64,000 bases of DNA from Prescottella equi (GTDB lineage: Bacteria; Actinomycetota; Actinomycetes; Mycobacteriales; Mycobacteriaceae): contig NZ_LWTX01000004.1 in the NCBI RefSeq assembly GCF_002094305.1, forward strand, positions 248,001-312,000. Direction: 5' to 3'. Made by a program: the position numbers and the translations under genes. The first letter of the stretch is position 1. Each line of letters begins with the position of its first letter. Positions 15,082 through 26,200 of the stretch are shown here, piece after piece. The notes beneath the pieces were generated by a model. That model searched no databases. It was not told the DNA's origin and saw nothing but the letters and a program-made list of their open reading frames with translations.

Positions 15082-16702
15082 CCGGTCTGCCCTGACGGCG
15101 ACCGCACGCGACGCCGCACTCGCCGTCGCTTCGGGCCTGCTGCTGTTCGCGAGCTTCCCGCCGCGACCACTGTGGTTCCTCGCCCCGGTCGGCATCGCCC
15201 TGCTCACCGCTGTCCTCACCGGTTACGGCTGCGGCGGGCGCACGCTGCGTGCCGGGTTCGGCTACGGCTATCTAGCCGGTCTCGGTTTCCTCGTCCCGCT
15301 GCTGCCGTGGATCGGCGTCTACGTCGGCCCGCTGCCGTGGCTCGCGCTCGCGGCGGCCGAGTCGGTCTTCATCGGTTTGTTCGGCCTCGCCGCGGTCCTC
15401 GTCACGCGCCTACGGACACCGATCTGGGTCCTGGCCGTCGCGGTCGCGGCGGTGTGGAGCCTCACCGAATGGCTCCGATCGTCGCTGCCGTTCGGTGGAT
15501 TCCCTTGGGGCCGGCTGGCATTCGGCCAGCCGGAGGGCTGGTTGCTTCCGCTGGCCGCGCTCGGCGGTGCGCCGCTGCTCAGCTTCGGGGTGGCCGTCAC
15601 GGGGACGGGCCTGGCGGCCGTCGCCTTCACGGCGTGGCGCCGCCGGCCGTTGCGGGCCCTCGCAGGTCCGGTCCTCGTCGCGTGCGGCGCCTCGATCGTG
15701 GCCGTGGCCACCGTGCCCTACGTGCACACCGATGCGGACGGCGACCGAACCGTCACCGTCGCCGCGATCCAGGGCAGCGTGCCCCGGCTCGGCCTCGACT
15801 TCAACGCGCAGCGTCGCGCGGTGCTCGACAACCACGTGCGGCGCACCTTCGAGCTGGCCGACGACGTCGCCGCCGGCCGGCAGCCGCAGCCGGACCTGGT
15901 GGTGTGGCCCGAGAACGCGTCGGACATCGACCCGTTCCGGAACGCCGACGCGGCCGAGGAGATCACCGCTGCGTCCGAGGCGGTGGGAGCGCCGATCCTG
16001 GTCGGCGCCGTGCTCGTCAACTCCGACGGCACCACCACCAACTCCGTCATCGTGTGGGACGGGTCCGCCGGTGCGGGCGAGCGGCACGACAAGCGGATCA
16101 TCCAGCCCTTCGGCGAGTACCTGCCGTACCGCGACTTCTTCCGGTTCTTCTCGGAGTATGCCGACAAGGCCGGCAACTTCGTGCCCGGCGACGGCAACGG
16201 TGTCGTCCACGCCGACGGCATTCCGGTGGGTGTCGCCACGTGCTACGAGGTCGCGTTCGACCGCGCTCTCACCGAATCGGTGCGGGACGGCGCGGAACTG
16301 ATCGCCGTGCCCACCAACAACGCCACCTTCGGTGACACCGAGATGACCTATCAGCAGTTGGCGATGTCGCAGGTACGGGCCGTCGAACACCGGCGCGACG
16401 TCGTCGTGGCGGCCACCAGCGGAGTCAGCGCGATCATCGGTTCCGACGGCTCGGTGCTGCAGAAGTCGGAGCTCTTCGTGCCGGCGGCCCTGGTGTCGGA
16501 GGTGTCGCTGCGCACCGAGACCACGCTCGCCACCCGACTCGGACCGATCCCCGAGTACCTCCTGAGCCTGGGTGCGCTCGTCGCGCTCGCCCTGGCAGTC
16601 GTCGGCGGGCGTCGCTCGAGGAGCACGTCGGGCGGCCACGCGGATCCAGAGACCGACCGGACGGTGACGGAAACCGCCCGGCGGGGTCCGGGCGAAGCCT
16701 GA
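15071..16702 (+). CDS. lnt: Apolipoprotein N-acyltransferase
   Basis: A 543-residue integral membrane nitrilase-fold enzyme that transfers an acyl chain from a phospholipid to the N-terminal Cys of lipoproteins. The first 220 residues are hydrophobic helices. The nitrilase domain carries the expected triad: Glu281 in W-P-E-N-A, Lys341 in H-D-K-R-I-I-Q-P-F-G-E-Y-L-P and Cys391 in V-A-T-C-Y-E-V. One more membrane helix closes the protein. In mycobacteria lnt is fused or adjacent to ppm1 (polyprenol-phosphomannose synthase), with rbpA next. Here ppm1 is absent and the gene is followed by a terminator and the NRPS locus. Confidence 0.95.
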   Translation: MKRDRSALTATARDAALAVASGLLLFASFPPRPLWFLAPVGIALLTAVLTGYGCGGRTLRAGFGYGYLAGLGFLVPLLPWIGVYVGPLPWLALAAAESVFIGLFGLAAVLVTRLRTPIWVLAVAVAAVWSLTEWLRSSLPFGGFPWGRLAFGQPEGWLLPLAALGGAPLLSFGVAVTGTGLAAVAFTAWRRRPLRALAGPVLVACGASIVAVATVPYVHTDADGDRTVTVAAIQGSVPRLGLDFNAQRRAVLDNHVRRTFELADDVAAGRQPQPDLVVWPENASDIDPFRNADAAEEITAASEAVGAPILVGAVLVNSDGTTTNSVIVWDGSAGAGERHDKRIIQPFGEYLPYRDFFRFFSEYADKAGNFVPGDGNGVVHADGIPVGVATCYEVAFDRALTESVRDGAELIAVPTNNATFGDTEMTYQQLAMSQVRAVEHRRDVVVAATSGVSAIIGSDGSVLQKSELFVPAALVSEVSLRTETTLATRLGPIPEYLLSLGALVALALAVVGGRRSRSTSGGHADPETDRTVTETARRGPGEA

Positions 16703-16720
16703 TCCACCCGGCGGATTCAC

Positions 16721-16767
16721 CGAAAACGCCCCTGCACCGTCTCGATGTCGGTGCAGGGGCGTTTTCG
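16721..16767. terminator. Strong rho-independent-type terminator after lnt
   Basis: A perfect 19-bp inverted repeat, CGAAAACGCCCCTGCACCG (16721-16739) and CGGTGCAGGGGCGTTTTCG (16749-16767), with a 9-base loop and T-rich closing bases. It lies 18 bases after the lnt stop and marks the left boundary of the NRPS locus. It isolates lnt transcription from mbtH. Confidence 0.9.
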
Positions 16768-16860
16768 CGCGCCTAACATGGTGTAACAGCCAGCGTCCGG
16801 CGGTCGAACTAAAGAATGGTGTGCATCACATTTCGTCGACAACGATCGAGAGGTGAGACG

Positions 16861-17085
16861 GTGACCAATCCGTTCGACGACGCCGATGCCGAATACCTGG
16901 TGCTGGTCAACGAGGAGAACCAGCATTCACTCTGGCCCGCCTTCGCGGACGTTCCGTCCGGCTGGGCCGTAGTGCACGGCCGGGACACGCGCCGCGCCTG
17001 CGTCGCCTACATCGATGCGCACTGGACCGATCTGCGGCCGCCGGCAACGGTCGTCGCATCGGAGCATGATTCGTCGCTCGGCTAG
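16861..17085 (+). CDS. MbtH-like protein
   Basis: A 74-residue MbtH-family chaperone/activator of NRPS adenylation domains. The full signature is present: N-x-E-x-Q-x-S-L-W-P, then P-x-G-W, R-x-x-C-V-A-Y-I and W-T-D-L-R-P. The GTG start is chosen because GAGAGGTGAGACG precedes it closely and it gives the standard N-P-F-D-D N-terminus. A longer upstream frame would add unrelated residues. Position directly before the giant NRPS on the same strand makes it the dedicated partner of that enzyme, although MbtH proteins often act on several synthetases. Actinobacterial A domains frequently need MbtH for solubility and activity. Confidence 0.95.
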   Translation: MTNPFDDADAEYLVLVNEENQHSLWPAFADVPSGWAVVHGRDTRRACVAYIDAHWTDLRPPATVVASEHDSSLG

Positions 17086-17107
17086 GCGCGGGACGAGCGC
17101 CGCGACC

Positions 17108-17157
17108 CCCTTCGGACCGACCCCGGACCACCGCCCGGGACCAACCGGACCGAAGGG
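17108..17157 (+). promoter_or_regulatory. Hairpin in the mbtH-NRPS spacer (possible attenuator)
   Basis: CCCTTCGGACCG (17108-17119) pairs with CGGACCGAAGGG (17146-17157) in 11 of 12 positions around a GC-rich 26-base loop. It begins 22 bases after the mbtH stop and ends 130 bases before the NRPS start. It could reduce read-through from mbtH into the 26.8-kb gene, or protect the mbtH mRNA end. No U-tract follows, so the role is uncertain. Confidence 0.4.
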
Positions 17158-17287
17158 TCAAATACCACTATCTACCAGGCCATATGAGCAACCTTCACGG
17201 GTCCGGAAACCGTCCGTGCGTGTTGTGGATCTTGATATGGTGTGGTCCCGATGCAACCAGGGCATTCTGCTCGCAGGGGGCGTGTAA

Positions 17288-20200
17288 ATGACGATGTCAG
17301 GATCTCGGGAACCGGTCGGTCACGGTTCCGGCACACCAGCTCTTCCCGCGGAAGCGTTTCCGCTCTCCGCGGTGCAGCGAAGTATGTGGTTCGCCCAGCA
17401 ACTCACGCCGGCGGTCCCCATCTTCATCGCGCAGTACGTCACGCTCCAGGGCGACCTGGACGTCGACCTGCTGAGCCGCTGCGCGGTCACCGCTGCAGAG
17501 GAGTTCCAGTCGCCGTTCCTGCACCTGATCGACGTCGACGGCGAGCCTTACCAGTTCATCGACCCCGACACCGACACATCCATCGAACAGGTCGATCTAC
17601 GCGATCACCCGGATCCGACGGCCGCCGCGCACGCCTGGATGGAACACGACTACTCGGTCCCGATCGATCTCACCCGCGATCGCCTCATCGACATGACCAT
17701 CCTGCAGGTCGGTGATCGAGAGTACCTGTGGTACACGAGGATTCATCACGTCGCCCTCGACGGGTACAGCGGCATGACGGTAGCGAACCGGATCGCCGCG
17801 CTCTACACCGCCGCGCTCGAGCACCGGGATCCGGAACCGAACCGGGCGCTCGATCTGCACGAGCTCCTCGCGATCGACCAGAAGTATCGCGCGTCCGGTC
17901 GCTTCCAGGCCGATCGTGAGTACTGGGCCGACCACATCGCCGGAATCGAGGCCGGGTCCACGCTGGCCGAGACGGACGCACCGGTCTCCGCGGTGAGCCG
18001 GCTCGAGAGCGCACCGCTGCCCGAGGCCGTCATCACCGCACTCGACTCCACCGATCGGACACTCGAGGCCACGCCGGCCGCCGTGCTGATCGCGGCCTTC
18101 GCGTGCTACCTCGCCCGCATGACCGGGCGCACCGACGTGCTGGTCAACATGCCCGTCTCGGCCCGCACCACGGCGCCGCTGCAGCGGTCCGGCGGCATGC
18201 TCGTCAACGTGGCACCGCTGCGTGCGACGGTCCTGCCCAACGACACCGTCGCCGACCTCGTGGGCCGGATCCAGCTGGAACTGATGGGCGCCCTGCGGCA
18301 TCAGCGGTGCAGCATCGAGGACATCCGCCGCGATGCCGGTCTCACCGGGACCGCCCGCGGGTTGGCCGGACCGATGGTCAACGTCATGCTCTTCCACCAG
18401 AAGATGACCCTCGGCGACATCGAGGGCGAATACCACATCGTCACCTCCGGCCCGGTCGAGGACCTGCTCGTCAACTTCTTCCAGAGCGGCAGTCCGACAA
18501 GAACATTCGTGGAGTTCCGGGCGAATCCCGGACGCTACTCGCAGGAAGCGTTGCACACCCACCACCGCCGGTTCCTCGAACTGGTGGAGGAGTTCGTGCA
18601 GGCCTCCGCCGACACCCGGGTCGCCGACATCCACGCCGAGAGTTCGGTGGTGGGCGCCCAATTGTTGCGCACCGCGGCGCAACTCGAGTTCTGGTCGCGG
18701 GAGCTGGCCGGCCTGCCCGACATCCTGTCGCTGCCGTCGGACCGGCCCCGCCCGGCACGGCGCGCCCTCGCCAGCGACCGGGTGGACTTCGAGATCCCCG
18801 CGGCGGTGCACCGGGCCGTCGTCGCGCAGTCCGAGGCCCGGGGCTGCACGGTGTTCGCCGCCGTCCATGCGGCGCTGGTGGTGCTGCTGGCACGCCTGGC
18901 CGACGTCGACGACGTCGCGATCGGCACGCCGGTGACGGGCCGCAGCCCGGCAGGAGAGTTCGTCAACACCCTCACGTTGCGGACCCGGTTGTCGCCGGGC
19001 CTGACGTTCGACGACCTGCTCACCGACGTGTGCCGCGCCGACACCGCTGCATTCCGGCACGCCGAGACACCGTTCGCGCAGCTGGTCGAGTCGCTGGACC
19101 GGACGCGGGAGAACGCGCACTCGCCGCTGTTCCAGGTGATGCTCGAGTTCCTCGACGGCCGCACCCCGCATCTCGACGAGGACGGCCTGGTGGTGCGCGG
19201 CGTCGACACCGGACCGGACATCTCCGCCCTCGATCTGCGGCTGACGGTGGAGGAACGCTTCGCCGGCAACGCTGCCGGGGACGCGGTCCCGGACGGTGTG
19301 CACGCGTCGTTCGCGTTCGCGACCGACATGTTCGATCCGGAGACCATCGAGACGTTGTCGGCGCGGTTCCTGCGCGTGCTCGACGCGGTGCTCGAGGATC
19401 CGTCGACGGTCGTCGCCGACATCGATCTGCTCTCCGAGGAGGAGCGCCGACAGCTGTCCGGGGTGTGGGGCGGCGACGGCGTGGAGCCGCGCACGCTCGC
19501 CGAGATCCTCGCCGCGGCCGCGCACACCGACCCCACGCGGACGGCGCTGACGTACGAGGGCCGACAGCTGAGTTACCGCGCCCTCGACGAGGACTCGAAT
19601 CGGCTGGCTCGGCTGCTCGTCTCCCGGGGTGTCGGCCCGGAATCGGTGGTGGCGCTGTCGATGCCCCGCTCCATCGAGTCGGTGGCGTCGGTGTGGGCGG
19701 TCGCCAAGACCGGTGCCGCGTTCGTACCGGTGGATCCGAACTATCCGGCCGATCGCATCGAGCACATGCTCACCGATTCCGGTGCGACGCTGGCACTGAC
19801 CGTCGCCGCGCATGCGGCCGCGGTCGCGGACATCGTGCCGGCCCTGGTCGTCGACGATCCGGGATTCGGCGCACAGGTGCACCAGTGGTCGCCCGACACG
19901 ATCACCGACGCCGACCGTTCGGCCCCGGTTCGCATCGACAACCCGGCCTACCTGATCTACACCTCCGGGTCGACCGGAACCCCCAAGGGCGTCACCGTCA
20001 CTCATCGCGGGTTGGCGAACTTCGCCGAGGACGAACGTCGGCGCTACGGGGTGCGGCCCGATTCGCGCACGCTGCACTTCTCGTCGCCGAGCTTCGACGC
20101 ATCGGTGCTCGAACTGATGCTCGCGTTCGGCGCGGGCGCGACCATGGTGATCGCACCACCGACCGTCTACGGCGGCGCCGAGTTGACCGCGCTGCTGCGC

Positions 20201-23200
20201 GACGAACGGGTCACCCATGCGTTCGTCACCCCGGCCGCGCTGGGATCGGTCGACGCGGACGCGTTGCCCGAGCTCGAGTGCGTGGTGACCGGCGGCGAGG
20301 CCTGCCCTCCCTATCTCGTGGAACAGTGGGCGCCGCGGCACCGGATGTTCAACGCGTACGGCCCCACGGAGGCGACCGTCGTGTCGAGTGTGTCCGACCC
20401 GTTGGTGGTGGGGCAGGACGTCACGATCGGCTGCCCGCCCATCGGCACCGGGGTACTGGTGCTCGACGCTCGGCTGCGGCCGGTGCCGCCGGGTGTCGCC
20501 GGCGAGTTGTACGTGTACGGGGAGGGGCTGGCCCGCGGTTACCACGCGCGGGCGGGGACCACTGCCGAACGCTTCGTGGCGAACCCGTTCGACGGCACCC
20601 GGATGTACCGCACCGGTGACCTGGTGCGCTGGCGCCGGTTCGGTCGGCGGCACTCGCTCGAGTACGTGGGGCGCACCGACTTCCAGATCAAGATCCGCGG
20701 CTACCGGATCGAACTCGGTGAGGTCGAGGCCGCCCTCCGGTCGCACCCCGACGTCGGGTTCGCGCTCGCCACCGGGTTCGTCGGACCGTCGGGGGACACA
20801 CTGCTGGTGGCGTACGTGCAGGCGGAGAGCAACCGGGAGACCGGCGTCGGGGAGCATCTGGCGTCCGAGGTCACCGCGCACGCCGCGGACGTGCTGCCGC
20901 CGCACATGGTGCCCGCGAGCGTCGTCGTGCTCGATTCGCTCCCGCTGACCCCGGCCGGGAAACTCGATCGCCGGGCCCTGCCCGAGCCCCGGTTCGACGT
21001 GGGCACCGGCGAGTTCCACGCGCCGGCCACCCTGGACGAGAAGAAGATCGCCGGGGTGTTCTCCGAACTGCTCGGCGTGGAGCGGATCGGCACCACCGAC
21101 AGCTTCTTCGATCTCGGCGGCAACTCGCTGACCGCGACCCGGATCGTGGCCCGCATCAATGCGACCCTCGGGACCGAACTCTCGGTCCTCGACCTGTTCG
21201 AGGCACCGACCGTGGGGGCGCTCGCCGCACGCGTCGAGGCCGCCGGACCGGGCCACGGCGCACGCCCGCCACTGGTGCCGCGCGACCACACCGGACCGGT
21301 GCCGGTCTCTCTCGCGCAGCAGCGGATGTGGTTCGTCAATCAGCTCGCCCCGGGATCGGCCGCGTACAACATCCCGATCGCGGTCCGGCTGAGCGGCCCG
21401 TTGGACGTTGCCGCACTCCGCGGCGCGCTCGCCGACGTAGTCGAACGCCACCAAACGCTGCGCACGGTGTTTCCGAACACCTCCGACGGCCCGGTGCAAC
21501 AGGTGCGTTCGGTCGCCGACGCGGCGCTCGACCTCGAGCCCGAGGACGTCACCGAGACGCAGCTGCCACAGCGCCTCCAGGGCGTCGCGACCGCACCCTT
21601 CGACGTCTCCGTGCAGCTGCCCGTACGGGCACATCTGTGGCGGCTCGGCCCCACCGAGCACGTGCTCGCCCTGGTTGCGCATCACGTGGCGGCGGACGGA
21701 CTGTCGATGGCGCCGCTCGCGCGCGACGTCATGGTCGCCTACGGGGCCCGCGCGGCCGGCACCGAACCGGCGTGGCCGCCGCTCGCGGTGCAGTACGCCG
21801 ACTACGCGGTGTGGCAGCGGGAACTGCTCGGCGCGGAGGACGACCCGCGCAGCCTCGCTGCCCGTCAGATCGCCTTCTGGCGCGACGAATTGACCGGGGC
21901 ACCCGATCTGCTGGAACTGCCCACCGACCGCCCCCGGCCGCCGCAGCAGTCGATGCGCGGCGGCACGGTGAGCTGCACCATCGCCCCGCACCTGCACCGC
22001 CGTCTCCTGGAGGTGGCCGGCGAGTACGAGGCGAGCCTGTTCATGGTCCTGCACGCGGCCCTGGCCGTGCTGCTGGCCCGCGCCAGCGGCGCGACCGACG
22101 TCACGATCGGCTCACCGGTGTCCGGTCGCGGGGAGGCCGAACTCGACGACCTGGTCGGCATGTTCGTCAACACCCTCGTGCTGCGCAGCCGGGTGGACCA
22201 CGGCGGGACGTTCAGCGATCTGCTGGCGCACACCCGAACCACCGACCTGGCGGCCCTCGGCAACACCGCCGTGCCGTTCGAGCGTCTGGTCGAGGTGCTC
22301 GACCCGCCCCGCTCGGAGGCGTACTCGCCGCTGTTCCAGGTGATGCTGGTGTTGCAGGGATCCGAGCGAAATCGGCTCGAACTGCCCGGGCTCGCCGTCG
22401 AGGTGGACGAGATCGACACCGGCACAGCTAAATTCGATCTCCAGGTGATCCTGACCGAACAATCGGACGAGGAGGGCCGCCCGGGCCCGATCGAGGCCAC
22501 GCTGTCCTACGCGACAGACCTGTTCGATCCCGACACGGTCGCCGCCCTCGCGGAACGCTACCTGCGGATCCTCGACGCGGTCAGCGTCGATCCGGCGGTC
22601 CGGGTCGGCGACATCGACGTCCTCGTCGACGGCGAGCGCGAACTCGTCCTCGACGAGTGGAACGCCACCGCGCACTCGGTGCCGGACGCGACGCTGACCG
22701 ATCTGTTCGACGCCCAGGCCCGACGCACCCCGCACGCGGTCGCCCTCACGTTCGGCGACGAACAGCTCACCTACGCGGAGTTCGCCTCCCGCGCCCGACG
22801 CCTCGCGCGTGAGCTGATCGCCCGCGGCGTGGGTCCGGAGAGCCGGGTGGCACTGTCGATGCGGCGGTCGTTCGACCTGCTGATCGGGATGTACGCGGTG
22901 ACCGAGGCGGGCGGCGCGTACGTCCCCCTCGACCCGGACCACCCCGCCGCCCGTACCGAGTACGTCCTCGCGAGCGCCGCCCCGGCGTGCGTGTTGACCA
23001 CCCGCCGCGACCGTGCCGGTCTGCAGACCGACATCGACGTGCTCGAGATCGACAGTCTCGACCTCGCCGGCCGCGGCGACGGCCCGATCCGTCCCGAGGA
23101 GCGGGTAGGCGCCCTCCGCCCGGACCACGTCGCGTACGTGATCTACACGTCGGGCTCGACGGGCCGGCCCAAAGGCGTCGCCGTCAGCCACCGCGCGATC

Positions 23201-26200
23201 GTGAACCGGCTGGCCTGGATGCAGGACCGGTACCACCTCACCGGCACCGATGTCGTCGTGCAGAAGACCCCCGCCACCTTCGACGTCTCGGTGTGGGAGT
23301 TCTTCTGGCCGCTGCAGAACGGCGCGAGCCTGGCCATCGCGCTGCCCGAGGGGCACCGCGACCCGGCTTATCTGTCGCAGCTGATCCACGACCGGGGTGT
23401 CACCGTCGCCCACTTCGTGCCGTCGATGCTCGCCGCGTTCGTCGTCGGCGCCGACCCGGTGCAGTGCCGGTCACTTCGCACCGTGTTCTGCAGTGGTGAA
23501 GCGCTCCCACCCAGCACCGCGGAGGCGTTCGCCGAGTTCGTCGGTCCGGCGGGCGCCGAACTCCACAACCTGTACGGCCCCACCGAGGCCGCCGTCGACG
23601 TCACCTACCGGCAGTACACCGCCGCCGACACCGTTTCCGTCCCGATAGGCACGCCCGTCTGGAACACCCAGGTGTACGTGCTCGACGCCCGCCTGCATCC
23701 GGCGCCGGTCGGGGTGCCGGGCGAGCTGTACCTGGCCGGTGTCCAGCTGGCCCGCGGCTACGTGGGACGTCCGGACCTGACCGCGGAACGCTTCGTCGCG
23801 AACCCGTTCGGCGCTCCGGGCACCCGGTTGTACCGCACCGGCGACCTGGTCCGCTGGCGCAAGGCCGGACACCTCGACTACTCCCTCGACTACCTGGGGC
23901 GCACCGACTTCCAGGTGAAGCTGCGCGGGCTGCGGATCGAACTCGGCGAAGTGGAGGCCACACTGCTCTCCCGACCGGGTGTGGCACAGGCGGTCGTCGT
24001 GGTGCGCCGCGACGAGCTCGTGGGGGAGGCGCTCGTCGGGTACGTCATCGCCGATCCGGGCGTCGAACTCGAGCCGGCGGCACTGCGGGAGTCCCTCGCC
24101 GAGTCGTTGCCCGCGTACATGGTGCCGTCGCAGATCCTGGTGCTCGACGAGTTCCCGCTCGGCTCGACCGGCAAGCTGGATCGCCGGGCGTTGCCGGCTC
24201 CCGAATTCGGTTCCGTCGAGGCCGAGTTCGTGGCACCTCGTGGCCCGGTCGAGGAAATCCTCGCACTGATCTTCGGCGAACTCGTCGGCACGACGCGGAT
24301 CGGTGTGTACGACAGCTTCTTCGACCTCGGCGGCAACTCGCTGACCGCGACGCGGCTGGTGGCGCGCGTCAACGACGCGCTCGACGCGCACATCGGGGTG
24401 CGGGACGTGTTCGACGCCCCCACCGTGGCCGCTCTCGCGCTGCGCATCGAGTCCGGTGGGATGCGCGGGTCCGAGCGGGCACCGCTCGGACCCGCCGAAC
24501 GGCCCGCGGCCGTCCCGGTGTCGCTGGCGCAGAAGCGGATGTGGTTCATCAACCAGTTCGACACCAGCTCCGCCGCGTACAACGTGGTGCTGCCCGTCCG
24601 CCTCGACGGCGACCTCGATCGCGGAGCGCTCCGCGCGGCCGTCGCCGACGTCCTCGACCGGCACGAATCGCTGCGCACCCGGTTCCCCATGATCGACGGC
24701 GAACCGGTCCAGGTGATCGTTCCGACCGCGGCCGTCGCACCAGACCTGGAGCCGGAGTCGGTGGCCGAACAGGACGTCGCGGAACGGGTCGCCGAGTTCG
24801 CCGGACGCGGGTTCGACGTCACGGTCGCCCCGCCGGTGCGGTCGCTGCTGCTGCGCGTGGGCCCGCAGACCCACGTACTGGTGATCGTCGTGCACCACAT
24901 CTGCGCCGACGGGTTCTCGCTGGCACCGCTCGCGCGGGACGTGATGAGCGCCTACATCGCCCGCACCGAGGACCGGGCCCCGCACTGGACACCGCTCGCG
25001 GTGCAGTACGCGGACTACGCACTGTGGCAGCAGAAGGTGCTGGGCGGCACTGACGATCCGGACAGCGTGCTGTCCAGGCAACTCGAGTACTGGGCGCGCA
25101 CCCTCGACGGACTCCCGGAGGTCCTCGATCTGCCCACCGACCGGCCGCGGCCGTCGGAACGTACGCTCCGCGGCGCGGTCCACGGGTTCCGGCTCGGACC
25201 CGACGTGCACCGTCGGCTCACCGCCGTCGCCCGTACCCACAACGCGACCGTGTTCATGGCGGTACACGCGGCGCTGGCAGCCCTACTGGCCCGACTGGGC
25301 GACACCGACGACGTCGCGATCGGCACACCGATCGCGGGCCGCGGTGCGGCCGCCCTCGACGACATGGTCGGCATGTTCGTCAACACACTGGTGCTGCGGA
25401 GCCACTTCGATCCCGCCGCCACCTACTCGGAGTTGCTCGCCGCGGTCCGCGACGGCGACCTCGATGCGTTCCACAACGCCGACCTGCCGTTCGAGCGCCT
25501 CGTGGATGCGCTGGCACCGGAGCGTTCCACCGCGCACTCGCCGTTGTTCCAGGTGATGCTCGAGTTCCGCAACAACGAGCAGCCACGACTGGAGCTGCCG
25601 GGCCTGACGGTCACCGTCGTCGACACCGGCACCGATTCCACCAACTTCGATCTGCAACTCACTCTCACCGAGGAGTTCACCGAGTCCGGTGAACCGGCCG
25701 GGGTGGCAGCCGGATTCACCTACGCGACCGACCTGTTCGATCCGGCGACCGTGACCCGCCTCGCCGAACGGTTCGGTGCCGTCCTGCGCGCCGTCACCGC
25801 CGATCCCGCCGTCCGGGTGGGTGACGTCGACCTGCTGACGGCGGACGAGCGGGCCGCGATCGCCCCGGTGAGCGGCGGCGCGGGGGTGCCCGCACGGACC
25901 CTGCCCGAGCTGTTGGCGACGGCCGGGGTCGTCGATCCCGACGCCACCGCGGTGGTGTTCGAGGGACGCGAACTCAGCTACCGGCAGCTCGACGCGGACT
26001 CGGACCGGCTGGCGCGGTTGCTGATCGCCCGCGGCCTCGGGCCCGAGTCGGTGGTCGCACTGGCACTGGCCAGGTCCCTCGAGTCGGTGACCGCGACGTG
26101 GGCGGTCGCCAAGACCGGTGCGGCGTTCGTCCCGGTGGACCCCAACTATCCGGCGGACCGCATCGAACACATGCTCACCGACTCCGGGGCCGTCGTCGGG

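Noticed and set aside
16768-17290. Iron-regulated siderophore cluster with a catecholate cap
   Set aside because: The starter C domain is EntF-like and A2 is Ser, which suggested a catechol siderophore. But there are no dhb genes, no hydroxamate enzymes, no iron-siderophore transporter and no recognisable IdeR/DmdR box near mbtH. The pap/N-oxygenase operon points to an aromatic amine instead.
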